DNA of 64,000 nt from CAVPMN01 sp963706425 (GTDB lineage Bacteria > Actinomycetota > Acidimicrobiia > Acidimicrobiales > Acidimicrobilacustridaceae). Location of the stretch: assembly GCA_963706425.1 (NCBI GenBank), contig CAVPMN010000020.1, positions 310,001 to 374,000 on the forward strand, read 5' to 3'. The notes under the pieces were generated by a model. The model ran no database searches and had not been told where the DNA came from. It saw only the letters and a list, made by a program, of their open reading frames with translations. Shown here one piece after another: positions 34,519 through 48,043 of this stretch; position 1 is the stretch's first letter; every line of letters begins with the position of its first letter. The position numbers and the translations under genes were made by a program.

Positions 34519-35540
34519 CGGTCGTCAGGCGTCGCCAGCGAGACGGCCCCACCACCTCGGACCATCGTCTGCAGGACGCCGCTCCACCACCCGAGGCCGA
34601 TCACCGCGGTCATGAGTCCAGCCACCACGCGGGCGCTCGGGTCACCCGGCGGACCGGTCGACCCCGCCTCGTCCACCAAGACCAGCGCGCCGAGCGCCGC
34701 TGCCACGGCGACGGGGAGACGCCGGGCGGGTCGTCGGAGCACGACCGCGCCGAGTGCCACACCGCCGAGTGGCGGGGACACGAGCAGCACGAGTTGTCGG
34801 CGCTGGGGCGGGTCGCCGCTAGCCCGCCAGTAGCGCACCTTCCACACCCCGAACCGCCGGTACTGCTGCCACACCTCGCGGGCCGTCGCCGCGGCAGGTA
34901 GGAGACGGCGAGTCGGCGTCGAACCACACGATGCCCCGGCGGGCCATGCGCCGGTTGAGCTCGAAGTCCTGATTGGTGTGGTATCGCTCGTCCCACCCAC
35001 CGGCGGCGCGCAGGTCGGCTGAACGGAACGCGCCGAGGTAGACCGTGTCGGCCGGGCCACTCGCCGCACCGCGGCGGTAGCGCGAACCACCCATTCCCCA
35101 CCGGTTGTTGAGCGCCCTGGCGATGCCGATCGAACGCGAGTCGGTTTGGCGGGCCACGGCCACCTGCGAACCGCCGGTGACCGCGATCTCTGGCCTGCTG
35201 GCGAGAACCTCGACGCAACACGACACGTAGTCGACGGGGACACGACAGCGGGCGTCGACCCGACAGAGCACGGCCCCCGACGCTGCGGCCAAGCCTCGAT
35301 TGAGGTTGCTCGGCGTCGTGCCGGCCGCGTTGGCGATCACCTGCCAACCGTGGAGATCGGACCCGGCGAGCGCCGCCTTGGCCACCGCTGCCGTGTCGTC
35401 GGTCGACCCACCGTCGACCACGACCACCTCGAGCCGGTCGAGCGGCCAGTCCTGGGCGAGAACCGCTCGAGGCAGCCGTCGATGTCGGCGCCCTCGTCGC
35501 GCACCGGCACCAGCACGGTGACCAGTGGACGCTCGCTCAT
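34515..35540 (-). CDS. Family 2 glycosyltransferase (frameshifted)
   Basis: Begins MSERPLVTVLVPVRDEGADI. It shifts near 35465 to AQDWPLDRLEVVVVDGGSTD (the nucleotide-binding motif), AAASGAVLCRVDARCRVP and GGWDERYHTNQDFELNRRMA, then shifts again near 34905 to REVWQQYRRFGVWKVRYWRA. Two or three hydrophobic segments follow. This is the domain order of ExoA/SuccA-like GT2 enzymes that extend surface polysaccharides. Joined length is about 341 residues. Two one-base indels in a gene otherwise perfectly conserved point to assembly error. ATG 35540 overlaps the sugar transferase stop. Confidence 0.77.
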
Positions 35541-36872
35541 CGACCCTCACCGCCGAGCACGCTGCGGATGGTGCGACCGATGATGCGCGACGTCGAGGCG
35601 GAGGCTCTGGCGACGCAGGTAGTAGAACTCGTACTGCAGCTTCTGCATGGCGTCGGCCTCGTCTCCGGCGTAGCCGTACTTCACCTGGGCCCAACCGGTG
35701 AGACCGGGGCGCACGAGGTGGCGCAGGTCGTAGAAGGGCAGCTTCTCGACAAGCTCGGCAACGTAGCGCGGCTGCTCGGGCCGGGGGCCGACCACCGCCA
35801 GGTCGCCGCGCAGGATGTTGGTGACCTGCGGCAGCTCGTCGAGATGGCTGCGGCGGAGGAAGCGACCGAACGGCGTGATGCGGGGATCGTCCTGGCTGGT
35901 CCACTGCGTCGGAGCCCCCTGGTCGGACTGCGGCTTCATCGTGCGGAACTTCAAGATGTTGAACTCGACACCGCCCTTGCCGACGCGCGGTTGCCGGTAG
36001 AAGAGCGGCCCCCGGTTGCCGATCAGGTTGCCGACGAGGATGAACGGGATGATGAGCACGAACACGACCATGGTCACCAGCGCGATGACCGCGTCGACCA
36101 AACGGTTGATGCGGCCGTACTGGGTGCGGTGCACCTCGCCGATGTCGAAGAGCAGCGACACCCGCTCGAGCTCCTCGACCGGGATCATGCCCAACCACTC
36201 CTCGTAGAACAGCGAGAGGGTGCGGATGCGCAGGCCCGAGGCGTGCAGCTCGGCCGCCTGGGCCACCACGCTGGGCGACGCCTGGGCGGAACGGTCGAGG
36301 ACGATCACGTTGGCGTGGTGGTGGCGGGCCCGGTTGATGAGCGGCCGCTCGCCGGAGCCGCCCGACTCCGCGGCCGCCACCGGCACCACCTCCATGACGA
36401 TGGCCGGCCGCTCGGGCGCGCGGGCGACGTCGTTGCGCAGCTCGACCGGGTCGATGCCGTCGCCCACCACGAGCACCCGGTCACCCGAGGCCGCGCCCGC
36501 CGGCCGGGCCGGCCACGGCGACGCAGATCAGATACCAGGGCACGAGCAGCACGGCCGCGCCGAACACGACGAACCGGGGCAGCAGGGCGTCGCCAGCCAC
36601 CAGCTGCACGATCGACATGGCGAAGGCGCCACCTGCGCTGGCGCCGATGGCCGACACCAGCCCGGCGCGGGGCGTGCGCGGCAGGTCGGGCAGGCCGATG
36701 CCGTAGGCCATGACCGCCAGCAACACGATGTAGAGCAGCGACCACCCGAACCGGAACGTGCCGGTGTAGGAGTAGGGCGGATCGGCGATGGCCCGCGCGT
36801 GGTAGATCGACAGACCGACGACGGCGCCGACGATGCCCGCGTAGAGCAGGGGCCTCGCGGCGCGTTGCACGG

Positions 36873-36876
<4 letters not shown>
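35537..36876 (-). CDS. Polyprenyl-phosphate sugar-1-phosphate transferase (frameshifted)
   Basis: A WcaJ/ExoY-type initiating enzyme that loads the first sugar phosphate onto the lipid carrier. The N-terminal four-helix membrane domain starts at GTG 36876, a GTGA overlap with the uvrA stop. A Rossmann-like middle part follows after a shift near 36480 (AASGDRVLVVGDGID). The catalytic domain has NILKFRTMKP, LRRSHLDELPQVTNILRGD, VVGPRPEQPRYV and RPGLTGWAQVKYGYAGDEAD. A second shift near 35590 gives RIIGRTIRSVLGGEGR and TGA 35537. Joined length is about 446 residues. It probably starts the polysaccharide made by the adjacent glycosyltransferase and exported by the flippase. Confidence 0.82.
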
Positions 36877-39709
<2,833 letters not shown>

Positions 39710-39783
39710 GGGCCGATCCTACCGACGGGATGCCGAACGAACACGTGTTTGGTCGAGAACTTCCTCGACCGAGCCGGAGCCGG

Positions 39784-41439
39784 TCAGGTGCCGTCCCGTT
39801 GGTAGGTGGTGACGAGGAAGTCGACGTCGTCGAGGAACGGCACCAGCTCGCTCTCACCCGCGGTCCAACCGGGGAACTCGGGCGGCTCGCCCGTGGTGTC
39901 GAGGTCGACGAGCGCCACCGTGGAGGCCCCCGACTCCCCCGCCACCTCGAAGGCGAACGCGAGGTCGGTGCTCGAGCCGGCGGCCAGCCAGTCGGCGTCG
40001 CCGTAGGTGGCGCCGAACTCGCGCGAGATGAACCCGTTGGGGGTGATGAGCACCTGCTCGTCGCGCTGCTGCAACCGGTCGGCTGCGTCGGCGATCTGGG
40101 CGCTGCGGGTGGCCAGCCAGGCCACGCCGAACACCGTGACCGCCACCGACAGCACCACGAAGCCGGTTTGCGCCCACTGCGCCATGCGGCGCCGCTCGGA
40201 CACGCCGACCACCGCGAGGAGCAGACCAGTGAAGAGGATGTAGCGGCCGGCCCACTGCGGGGCCGCCCCACCGGTGTACTGGAAGGCGAACACCAGCGGG
40301 AGGGGCACGAGGGCGAGTGCGGCCACCAACCGGGAACGGCGGTCGTGCCAGGCCAGCGCCACGCCGGCGGCGGCGAACGGGGTGGCCGCCACCAGGCCGG
40401 GAACGAAGCCGAGGCCGTCCGAGAACCGCCAGAGGTAGATGAGCCCGGCTACGGCGGCCGCGCCGACCACGATCGGCTGGGAGTCGCGCCGCGCCGACCG
40501 CGCCGCCACGAGACCCAGCGCGAGCAACAGTCCGGCGCCGACCAGCCAGCCTTCCGCGTCGAGGGTCGGGAACGGGGAAAGCGATGTGATCAGGCCCTCT
40601 TTGATCCGCAGGCCGAGCTCGTCGGCGCCGCTCGACGCCGCGCCGGACGCGCGCCCCGAACGCATGGGCTCGCCGAGCACGGCGGCCTCCAGGGCCAGGT
40701 TGGCGCCGAAGGCGGCCGCGAACCCGGCCACCGCGCTGGCCCCGACCACCACGGCCCGGCCGAGCTCGCGGCGGGCGCCGAACGCGATCACGGCACACGT
40801 CACGCCAACCGTCGCGAGGACATAGACGAACGCCTCGGTGCGCATGGCCCCCGCGGCACCGAAGGCGGCGCCGGCCAGCAGGCCACGCCACCAGGTGGCC
40901 CGATCGAGCACGCAGTCGACCAGGGCGACCGTGCCCCACGCCATCAGGCCCACCCCGAGGGTGTGCTCCCAGAGGTCGAGCGCGTAGACGACGAGTGGGG
41001 AGGCCAAGCCGATCACCCAGAACGCCGCCCACCCGTCGCCGTCGCCGAGCCGGCGAGACAGTGCGCGCGCCGCGAACGCGGCGGCGATGGCTCCGGCCAT
41101 CGGCAGGAGCAGCGTGGCCCGATAGCCGCCGAGATCCCACAGCGGACGGGCGGCCAACACCATCGGCAACGACGTCACGTTGATGAACCGGTCGCCGATG
41201 CGGCTCGTGTAGTAGAGGCCGTGCACGCGCGCTTCGGGGTCCCACTCCCCCGCCCAGTGACCGAGATCGGGGTCGAAGTCGCCCCGCTCCGACATCACCT
41301 TGACCGTGGCGACCTTGCCCCCGGTGTCGGTGCCGAGGAAGCCCTCGGGATCGCAGGTGAACGAGAGGGCCACATAGGCGACGAGCAGCACCATGCCGGC
41401 GACCACCGGCACGCGCAGCCAGCGCTGCACGGCGTTCAT
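39784..41439 (-). CDS. Polytopic membrane protein, GT-C glycosyltransferase-like
   Basis: A 551-residue protein with 10-12 hydrophobic segments and a soluble C-terminal tail (FPGWTAGESELVPFLDDVDF). The first loop after the N-terminal helix has acidic residues (DTGGKVATVKVMSERGDFD), as in GT-C enzymes that use polyprenyl-phosphate sugars. A conserved DLWEHTLGVGLMAWGT lies in the middle. No exact family is recognised. ATG 41439 overlaps the stop of the upstream sibling (ATGA). Confidence 0.65.
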   Translation of the reverse strand: MNAVQRWLRVPVVAGMVLLVAYVALSFTCDPEGFLGTDTGGKVATVKVMSERGDFDPDLGHWAGEWDPEARVHGLYYTSRIGDRFINVTSLPMVLAARPLWDLGGYRATLLLPMAGAIAAAFAARALSRRLGDGDGWAAFWVIGLASPLVVYALDLWEHTLGVGLMAWGTVALVDCVLDRATWWRGLLAGAAFGAAGAMRTEAFVYVLATVGVTCAVIAFGARRELGRAVVVGASAVAGFAAAFGANLALEAAVLGEPMRSGRASGAASSGADELGLRIKEGLITSLSPFPTLDAEGWLVGAGLLLALGLVAARSARRDSQPIVVGAAAVAGLIYLWRFSDGLGFVPGLVAATPFAAAGVALAWHDRRSRLVAALALVPLPLVFAFQYTGGAAPQWAGRYILFTGLLLAVVGVSERRRMAQWAQTGFVVLSVAVTVFGVAWLATRSAQIADAADRLQQRDEQVLITPNGFISREFGATYGDADWLAAGSSTDLAFAFEVAGESGASTVALVDLDTTGEPPEFPGWTAGESELVPFLDDVDFLVTTYQRDGT

Positions 41440-43232
41440 CGGTCGACCTCGCGTTCGAGCACCACGACCTCCTGCGGCGAGCCCGGCACGGTCGAGCGCT
41501 CGACCACCTGCCAGCCGTCGACCAACTCGGCGTCGCGGCTCAGGTCAGGGCTGACGAAGATGACCCGCTCCACACCTGCCTCGCCGAGCAGATCGAGCGA
41601 GCCACCGATGTCGCCGCGCGACGCCGCCACCCACTCGTAGTCGTCGAAGCGGTCGTAGAGGATCTGGGGCAGGAGGCGGTTCCACGACACCACCACCGGA
41701 TGGGCGAGCACCGGGTCGGTGGGATCAGCGGCGGTGGCCGCGAGTGAGTCGATGGCGCGGCCGACCTGCTGGGTCTGGTCGTGGACTCGCCGCACCGCAC
41801 CGACACCGAGTACGGCCAACGCAACCGTCGACACCAGCGCGGCGGCCAGCGCGGTGCGCGGCAGCGAGACCGACGGAGCGATCGTGCGCCGGGCGCCGGC
41901 GATGGCGACGAGGAGCAATGGCGTGGCGATGGGGACGAGGAAGGCGAAGAATCGCCCACCCCACTCGATGCCGCCCCCGCGGGCGTACTGCGTGAACAGG
42001 ACGGCCACGGTGCCCACCAGCGCCACCACCGTGACGAACGATCGCTCGGGGTCGGCCACCGCCCGCCGGTTCATCAACCAGAGGCCGGCCCATCCGATGG
42101 GGAACGCCACGGCCAGACCGGGGATCGACCCGGGGCGGTCGGCCAGCAGGCGCACCACGTAGCAGGCGGCCGCGGCGATGAGCAGCCCCGACACCAAGGT
42201 GGAGCGGTCGGGCCGCACGCGGAAGACAACGGCCGCACCCACCACGAGCACCGCGGCGAGCGACAGCACCAGGTCGGCCGCCCGGTTGGCGCCGTAGCTC
42301 GTGTCCATCCAGGTGGCCCAGAACCCCTCGAGCCGGCCCGACACCCAGCCGCCTGCGAAGCGCTCGCCGCTGGTGGCCACCCGCTCGCCGATCACGGCCG
42401 CCATGACCGCCCGCTCGGCCAGCCACACACCCGCACCCCCGACGACCGCGGCCAGCGCCACCGCCAGCGGGCCCACCCGTGAGCTCGCACGGCGCGACCG
42501 CCACAGGGCCCACGCGGCTGCGGCGACGAACGCGGGCACGAGCAGCAGGCCTTCGCTGCGCATGGCGGCGGTGAACGCCACCAGGACCCCCAGCGTCACC
42601 GCCCACCCGGCGCGCGCCCAGCCCGTGCGGTCGAGCGTGTGGAGCGCCGCCCACACCGCCAGCACCGCACCGGCGGCGGCGAGGGTGTGGGCCAGCAGGA
42701 GGAAGCTGTCGAAGAGCAGCGGGCTGGCCACGCCGACGACCCAGAGCGACGGTCGGGCCAGGTCGCGATCGAACCGGCGGGCCACCAGCGCGGCGCCGAC
42801 GGCGGCGAGGAGCGTGCCCAGGGCCGAGGTGGCCACCAGCCCGAGCGGGCCGAGGCGGTCGGCCACCCGCAGCAGCTCGACGTAGAGCGGGTGCTTCACA
42901 TAGGGGGCCAGGCCCTCGTCGCCCTGATCGGCCCGGACGAACGGCCGGGCCTCGTCACCGAGCCCGAGCGCCGAAAGGGGGTAGTCGTAGATCCACGAGC
43001 CGGTGTCGTCGATCAGCCGGGCCTGCAGCAACGCCGCGCCCTCGTCGCTGGTGAACGCCTGCCCGGGCTTGGCCAGCAGGCCCAGGACCACCAGGACCGC
43101 CGCCAGCGCGACGACGTGCGCCCACAGGGGCGCGTGCCACAGCCTGGCGACGCGAGAAGAGACCACAGGCACTACATCGGCAGCGGGGCGACCATCTCGC
43201 AGCCGATCGTTCGGCGGGGCGGCGGTCGACAC
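41436..43232 (-). CDS. Polytopic membrane protein, GT-C glycosyltransferase-like
   Basis: A 598-residue protein with the same layout as its downstream neighbour: an N-terminal helix, then an acidic first loop (AFTSDEGAALLQARLIDDTG), many membrane helices, FLLLAHTLAAAGAVLAVWAA, RGGGIEWGGRFFAFLVP, and a soluble C-terminal domain (GGSLDLLGEAGVERVIFVSP). The TSDE loop and length suggest a mannosyl- or arabinosyltransferase-like enzyme acting outside the membrane; unproven. The pair lies between uvrA and uvrB. Confidence 0.65.
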   Translation of the reverse strand: MSTAAPPNDRLRDGRPAADVVPVVSSRVARLWHAPLWAHVVALAAVLVVLGLLAKPGQAFTSDEGAALLQARLIDDTGSWIYDYPLSALGLGDEARPFVRADQGDEGLAPYVKHPLYVELLRVADRLGPLGLVATSALGTLLAAVGAALVARRFDRDLARPSLWVVGVASPLLFDSFLLLAHTLAAAGAVLAVWAALHTLDRTGWARAGWAVTLGVLVAFTAAMRSEGLLLVPAFVAAAAWALWRSRRASSRVGPLAVALAAVVGGAGVWLAERAVMAAVIGERVATSGERFAGGWVSGRLEGFWATWMDTSYGANRAADLVLSLAAVLVVGAAVVFRVRPDRSTLVSGLLIAAAACYVVRLLADRPGSIPGLAVAFPIGWAGLWLMNRRAVADPERSFVTVVALVGTVAVLFTQYARGGGIEWGGRFFAFLVPIATPLLLVAIAGARRTIAPSVSLPRTALAAALVSTVALAVLGVGAVRRVHDQTQQVGRAIDSLAATAADPTDPVLAHPVVVSWNRLLPQILYDRFDDYEWVAASRGDIGGSLDLLGEAGVERVIFVSPDLSRDAELVDGWQVVERSTVPGSPQEVVVLEREVDR

Positions 43233-43254
43233 CCGACACTTCTAGCCGACGCCC

Positions 43255-45270
<2,016 letters not shown>

Positions 45271-45293
45271 GGGACCGAGCCTACCGAGGGCCT

Positions 45294-46343
45294 GTGACAG
45301 TCACGGGGGCCGCCGGCACCCGCCACTACGCTGCTCCGGTGGTGTGGCGGCCGGTGACGATCGGGCTGGTGGCGACCGGGTTCCTCGCCCTGATGTTCGT
45401 GCTGTCGTTCCTCGTCGGGGGCGTCGAGCCGGTCGACCTGCTGGTGGCCGGCCGGCAGGGCCCGTCGATCGAGGTGATCACCGAGGACTTCGGGCGCCCG
45501 ACCAACCCGCGACCCGGCTACGACGGCCAGCAGGTCTATGCCATCGCCCGAGCGCTGCCCGACCTCGAGTCGGCCCGCACCAGCCTCGACGACCCCGCCT
45601 ACCGGGCGCTGCGGATCGTCCAGCCGGCGCTGGCCTCGCCGGCCCCCGACGGCTCGCCGCTCGTGCTCGCGCTGCTGGCGTTCGGCATCGTCGGTGTCGG
45701 GCTGGCCGCCGGCGCGCTGGCCGACCTGGCCGGCCGTCACGGTCGCGACCCCCGCATCGGGTGGCTCGCGGTGCCGGCACTGCTCCTCCCCCTCCTTCTC
45801 ACCACCAACGAGGCCCTGGCGTTCGGGTTGGCGTTCGTGGCGGTGGCACTGCTCGACCGGGGCAAGGTCTGGTGGGCGGCCGCCGTCGGCGTGCTGGCGG
45901 TGCTCACCAAGGAGTCCGCCATCGTCGTGCTGCTCGCCGCCGCCCTCGGCGCGGCACCTGCGCAACGCTGGCGCGTGCTCCCCGCCGCGGTGATCCCCAC
46001 CGCCGCGCTCGGGGTGTGGTTCCTGATCGTGCGCTCGGTGCTGCCCACCGGCGACCCCGAGCGATTCGAGCTCCTCGCGCTCCTCCAGCTGTCGCCCGGC
46101 GCCGCGGTCATCGTCGTGGTGGTGATGGTGTCGGGGCTCGCCGGCGCGTGGCTGTGGCGCGATGTGCCCGTGTTGTGGCCGGTCTCGCTCGCGTTCGGGC
46201 TCTGGCCGCTCGTGTTCCGCCCCGACGTGCTCGACTGGCTCGCGCTGCCACGCGTGGTCGCTCCGGCACTGGTGTTGGGGCTCACCGGTGTGGCCGGCCG
46301 ACTGCTGCCGCCGGTCGCCGAGACGCCGGCAGTCAGCCGCTAG
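45294..46343 (+). CDS. Polytopic membrane protein, GT87/DUF2029-like
   Basis: A 349-residue protein with eight or more hydrophobic segments. The luminal-loop motif RPGYDGQQVYAIARALPDLE, followed by DPAYRALRIVQPALA, is characteristic of a GT-C group in which the Asp of YDGQ lies in the first external loop. The start may be GTG 45339, since the GTG at 45294 leaves 23 bases to uvrB. It faces the decaprenyl-phospho-arabinose genes downstream on the same strand, so it may use that donor; inference only. Confidence 0.65.
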   Translation: MTVTGAAGTRHYAAPVVWRPVTIGLVATGFLALMFVLSFLVGGVEPVDLLVAGRQGPSIEVITEDFGRPTNPRPGYDGQQVYAIARALPDLESARTSLDDPAYRALRIVQPALASPAPDGSPLVLALLAFGIVGVGLAAGALADLAGRHGRDPRIGWLAVPALLLPLLLTTNEALAFGLAFVAVALLDRGKVWWAAAVGVLAVLTKESAIVVLLAAALGAAPAQRWRVLPAAVIPTAALGVWFLIVRSVLPTGDPERFELLALLQLSPGAAVIVVVVMVSGLAGAWLWRDVPVLWPVSLAFGLWPLVFRPDVLDWLALPRVVAPALVLGLTGVAGRLLPPVAETPAVSR

Positions 46344-46393
46344 GGTTCCGCGGCACACGTTTGCTGCTTCTCGTCCTGACCCCGGAGTGACCT

Positions 46394-47158
46394 ATGCGCG
46401 ATGCACTGGGAGCGGTGCAGTCCGCACTCGTGCTCGGTGGCACGTCCGAGATCGCCATCGCCACGGCCGTCGCCCTGGCCTCCGACCGCTGCCGCACGGT
46501 GGTGCTGGCTGCTCGCGACGTCGAGGCGGCGACCACCGCGGCGAAACGGGTCGAGCAGGCAGGCGCCCACACAGTCGACGTCGTCGAGTTCGACGCGCTC
46601 GACACCTCGTCGCACCAGGCGGTGGTCGACGACGTGTTCGCCCGGCACGGCGACATCGATCTGGTGCTGGTGGCCTTCGGCGTCCTCGGCGAGCAGGCGA
46701 CCTTCGACGCCGACCCTGAAGCCGCGGCCGAGGCGGTCCGCATCAACTACGTCGGCGCGGTGTCCGCCTGCCTCGCGGCGGCGGCCCGGTTCCGCGCCCA
46801 GGGCCACGGCACGCTCGTCGTGCTCTCGTCGGTCGCCGGTGAGCGAGCCCGGTTGACCAACTACGTCTACGGATCGTCGAAGGCGGGGCTCGACGCGTTC
46901 GCCCAGGGTCTGGGCGACGCCCTTCGGGGCACGGGCGGCCGGGTCATGGTCGTGCGCCCCGGCTTCGTCAAGGGCCGCATGACCGCGGGCATGGACGAGC
47001 AGCCGTTCTCCACCACGCCCGAAGCGGTCGCCCGCGCCATCGTTCGGGGCCTCGGCCGCGGCGACGAGACCGTGTGGGTGCCCGGGGTGCTGCGCTGGGT
47101 GTTCATGGTGATGCGCCATCTCCCCCGGCCCCTGTGGCGCATCGTGTCCGCTCGCTGA
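46394..47158 (+). CDS. dprE2: Decaprenylphosphoryl-2-keto-ribose reductase, DprE2-like (SDR)
   Basis: A 254-residue short-chain dehydrogenase. It has the NADH motif ALVLGGTSEIAIATAVALAS, then FGVLGEQATFDADPEAAAEA, catalytic Ser in VVLSSVAGERARLTNYV and the YxxxK pair in YVYGSSKAGLDAF. The GGTSEIA form and the C-terminal membrane-contacting RWVFMVMRHLPRPLWRIVSA are typical of DprE2, which reduces the 2-keto intermediate to decaprenylphosphoryl-arabinose. The order with the UbiA gene (three bases apart) and dprE1 supports it. Confidence 0.85.
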   Translation: MRDALGAVQSALVLGGTSEIAIATAVALASDRCRTVVLAARDVEAATTAAKRVEQAGAHTVDVVEFDALDTSSHQAVVDDVFARHGDIDLVLVAFGVLGEQATFDADPEAAAEAVRINYVGAVSACLAAAARFRAQGHGTLVVLSSVAGERARLTNYVYGSSKAGLDAFAQGLGDALRGTGGRVMVVRPGFVKGRMTAGMDEQPFSTTPEAVARAIVRGLGRGDETVWVPGVLRWVFMVMRHLPRPLWRIVSAR

Positions 47159-47161
47159 CAC

Positions 47162-48043
47162 ATGAGCTCGTCGCTGCCCATCAGCATCGTTCGTGCCCTG
47201 CGGCCCAAGCAGTGGGCGAAGAACGTGCTGGTCTTCGCGGCGCCGGTGGCCGCAGGGGTCATCGACGAAGGTGATCTGCTGGTCGACACGCTGTTGGCGT
47301 TCGTGGCCTTCTGCCTGGCCGCCAGCGGCACCTACCTGCTCAACGACGCTCGCGACATCGAGGCCGACCGGCTGCATCCCACCAAGCAGCACCGACCCAT
47401 CGCCGCCGGTCTGGTGCCGTTGCCGATCGCCTACGGCCTGGCGGCTGTGCTGCTCGTGTCGTCGCTGCTGCTGGCCTTCGGCGTGCACGAGGACCTCGGC
47501 TTCACCATCCTCGCCTACCTCGCGCTCACCACGGCCTACACGTTCTGGCTCAAGCACGTGCCCGTGCTCGACGTCATCGCCGTGGCCGCCGGCTTCGTGC
47601 TGCGCGCGGTGGCCGGCGCGGCGGCGACCGGCGTGCCGATCTCGGAGTGGTTCTTCATCGTGGCCTCGTTCGGCGCCCTGTTCATGGTGTCGGGCAAGCG
47701 CTCGGGCGAGGCGTCCGACCTCGGCGTCGACGCGGTGGGCGTGCGAGCCACCCTCGGCGACTACTCCACCGCGTATCTCGGCTACCTGCGATCGGTGTCG
47801 TCGGGCGTCGTGCTGGTGGGCTACTGCCTGTGGGCGTTCACGTCGGCCGAAGAGGCTCCCGATGCCGGCCTCTGGTACCAGCTGTCGATCGTGCCCTTCG
47901 CGGTGGCCATCCTGCGCTACGCCTTGCTCATCGATCAGGGCCGGGGCGCCGAGCCCGAGCAGCTGATCCTCTCCGATCGCATGCTGCTCGGCGCAGGCGC
48001 GGTGTGGGCCATCATCTACGGCTATGCCGTCTATGCGGGCTGA
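47162..48043 (+). CDS. ubiA: Decaprenyl-phosphate phosphoribosyltransferase (UbiA family)
   Basis: A 293-residue membrane prenyltransferase with nine helices. The first Asp-rich motif is YLLNDARDIEADRLHPTKQH, close to the NDxxDxxxD form of mycobacterial Rv3806c. The second is LDVIAVAAGFVLRAVAGAAA. It would transfer phosphoribose from PRPP to decaprenyl phosphate, the first committed step toward decaprenyl-phospho-arabinose. No phosphatase gene for the intermediate is nearby. Confidence 0.87.
   Translation: MSSSLPISIVRALRPKQWAKNVLVFAAPVAAGVIDEGDLLVDTLLAFVAFCLAASGTYLLNDARDIEADRLHPTKQHRPIAAGLVPLPIAYGLAAVLLVSSLLLAFGVHEDLGFTILAYLALTTAYTFWLKHVPVLDVIAVAAGFVLRAVAGAAATGVPISEWFFIVASFGALFMVSGKRSGEASDLGVDAVGVRATLGDYSTAYLGYLRSVSSGVVLVGYCLWAFTSAEEAPDAGLWYQLSIVPFAVAILRYALLIDQGRGAEPEQLILSDRMLLGAGAVWAIIYGYAVYAG

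Noticed and set aside
26588..34833. Very long open frames antisense to gap, uvrC and the flippase/sulfotransferase, rich in His, Gly, Arg and Val
   Set aside because: They lie exactly opposite well-supported genes, have low-complexity composition and no family features. High GC removes stop codons from the opposite strand.
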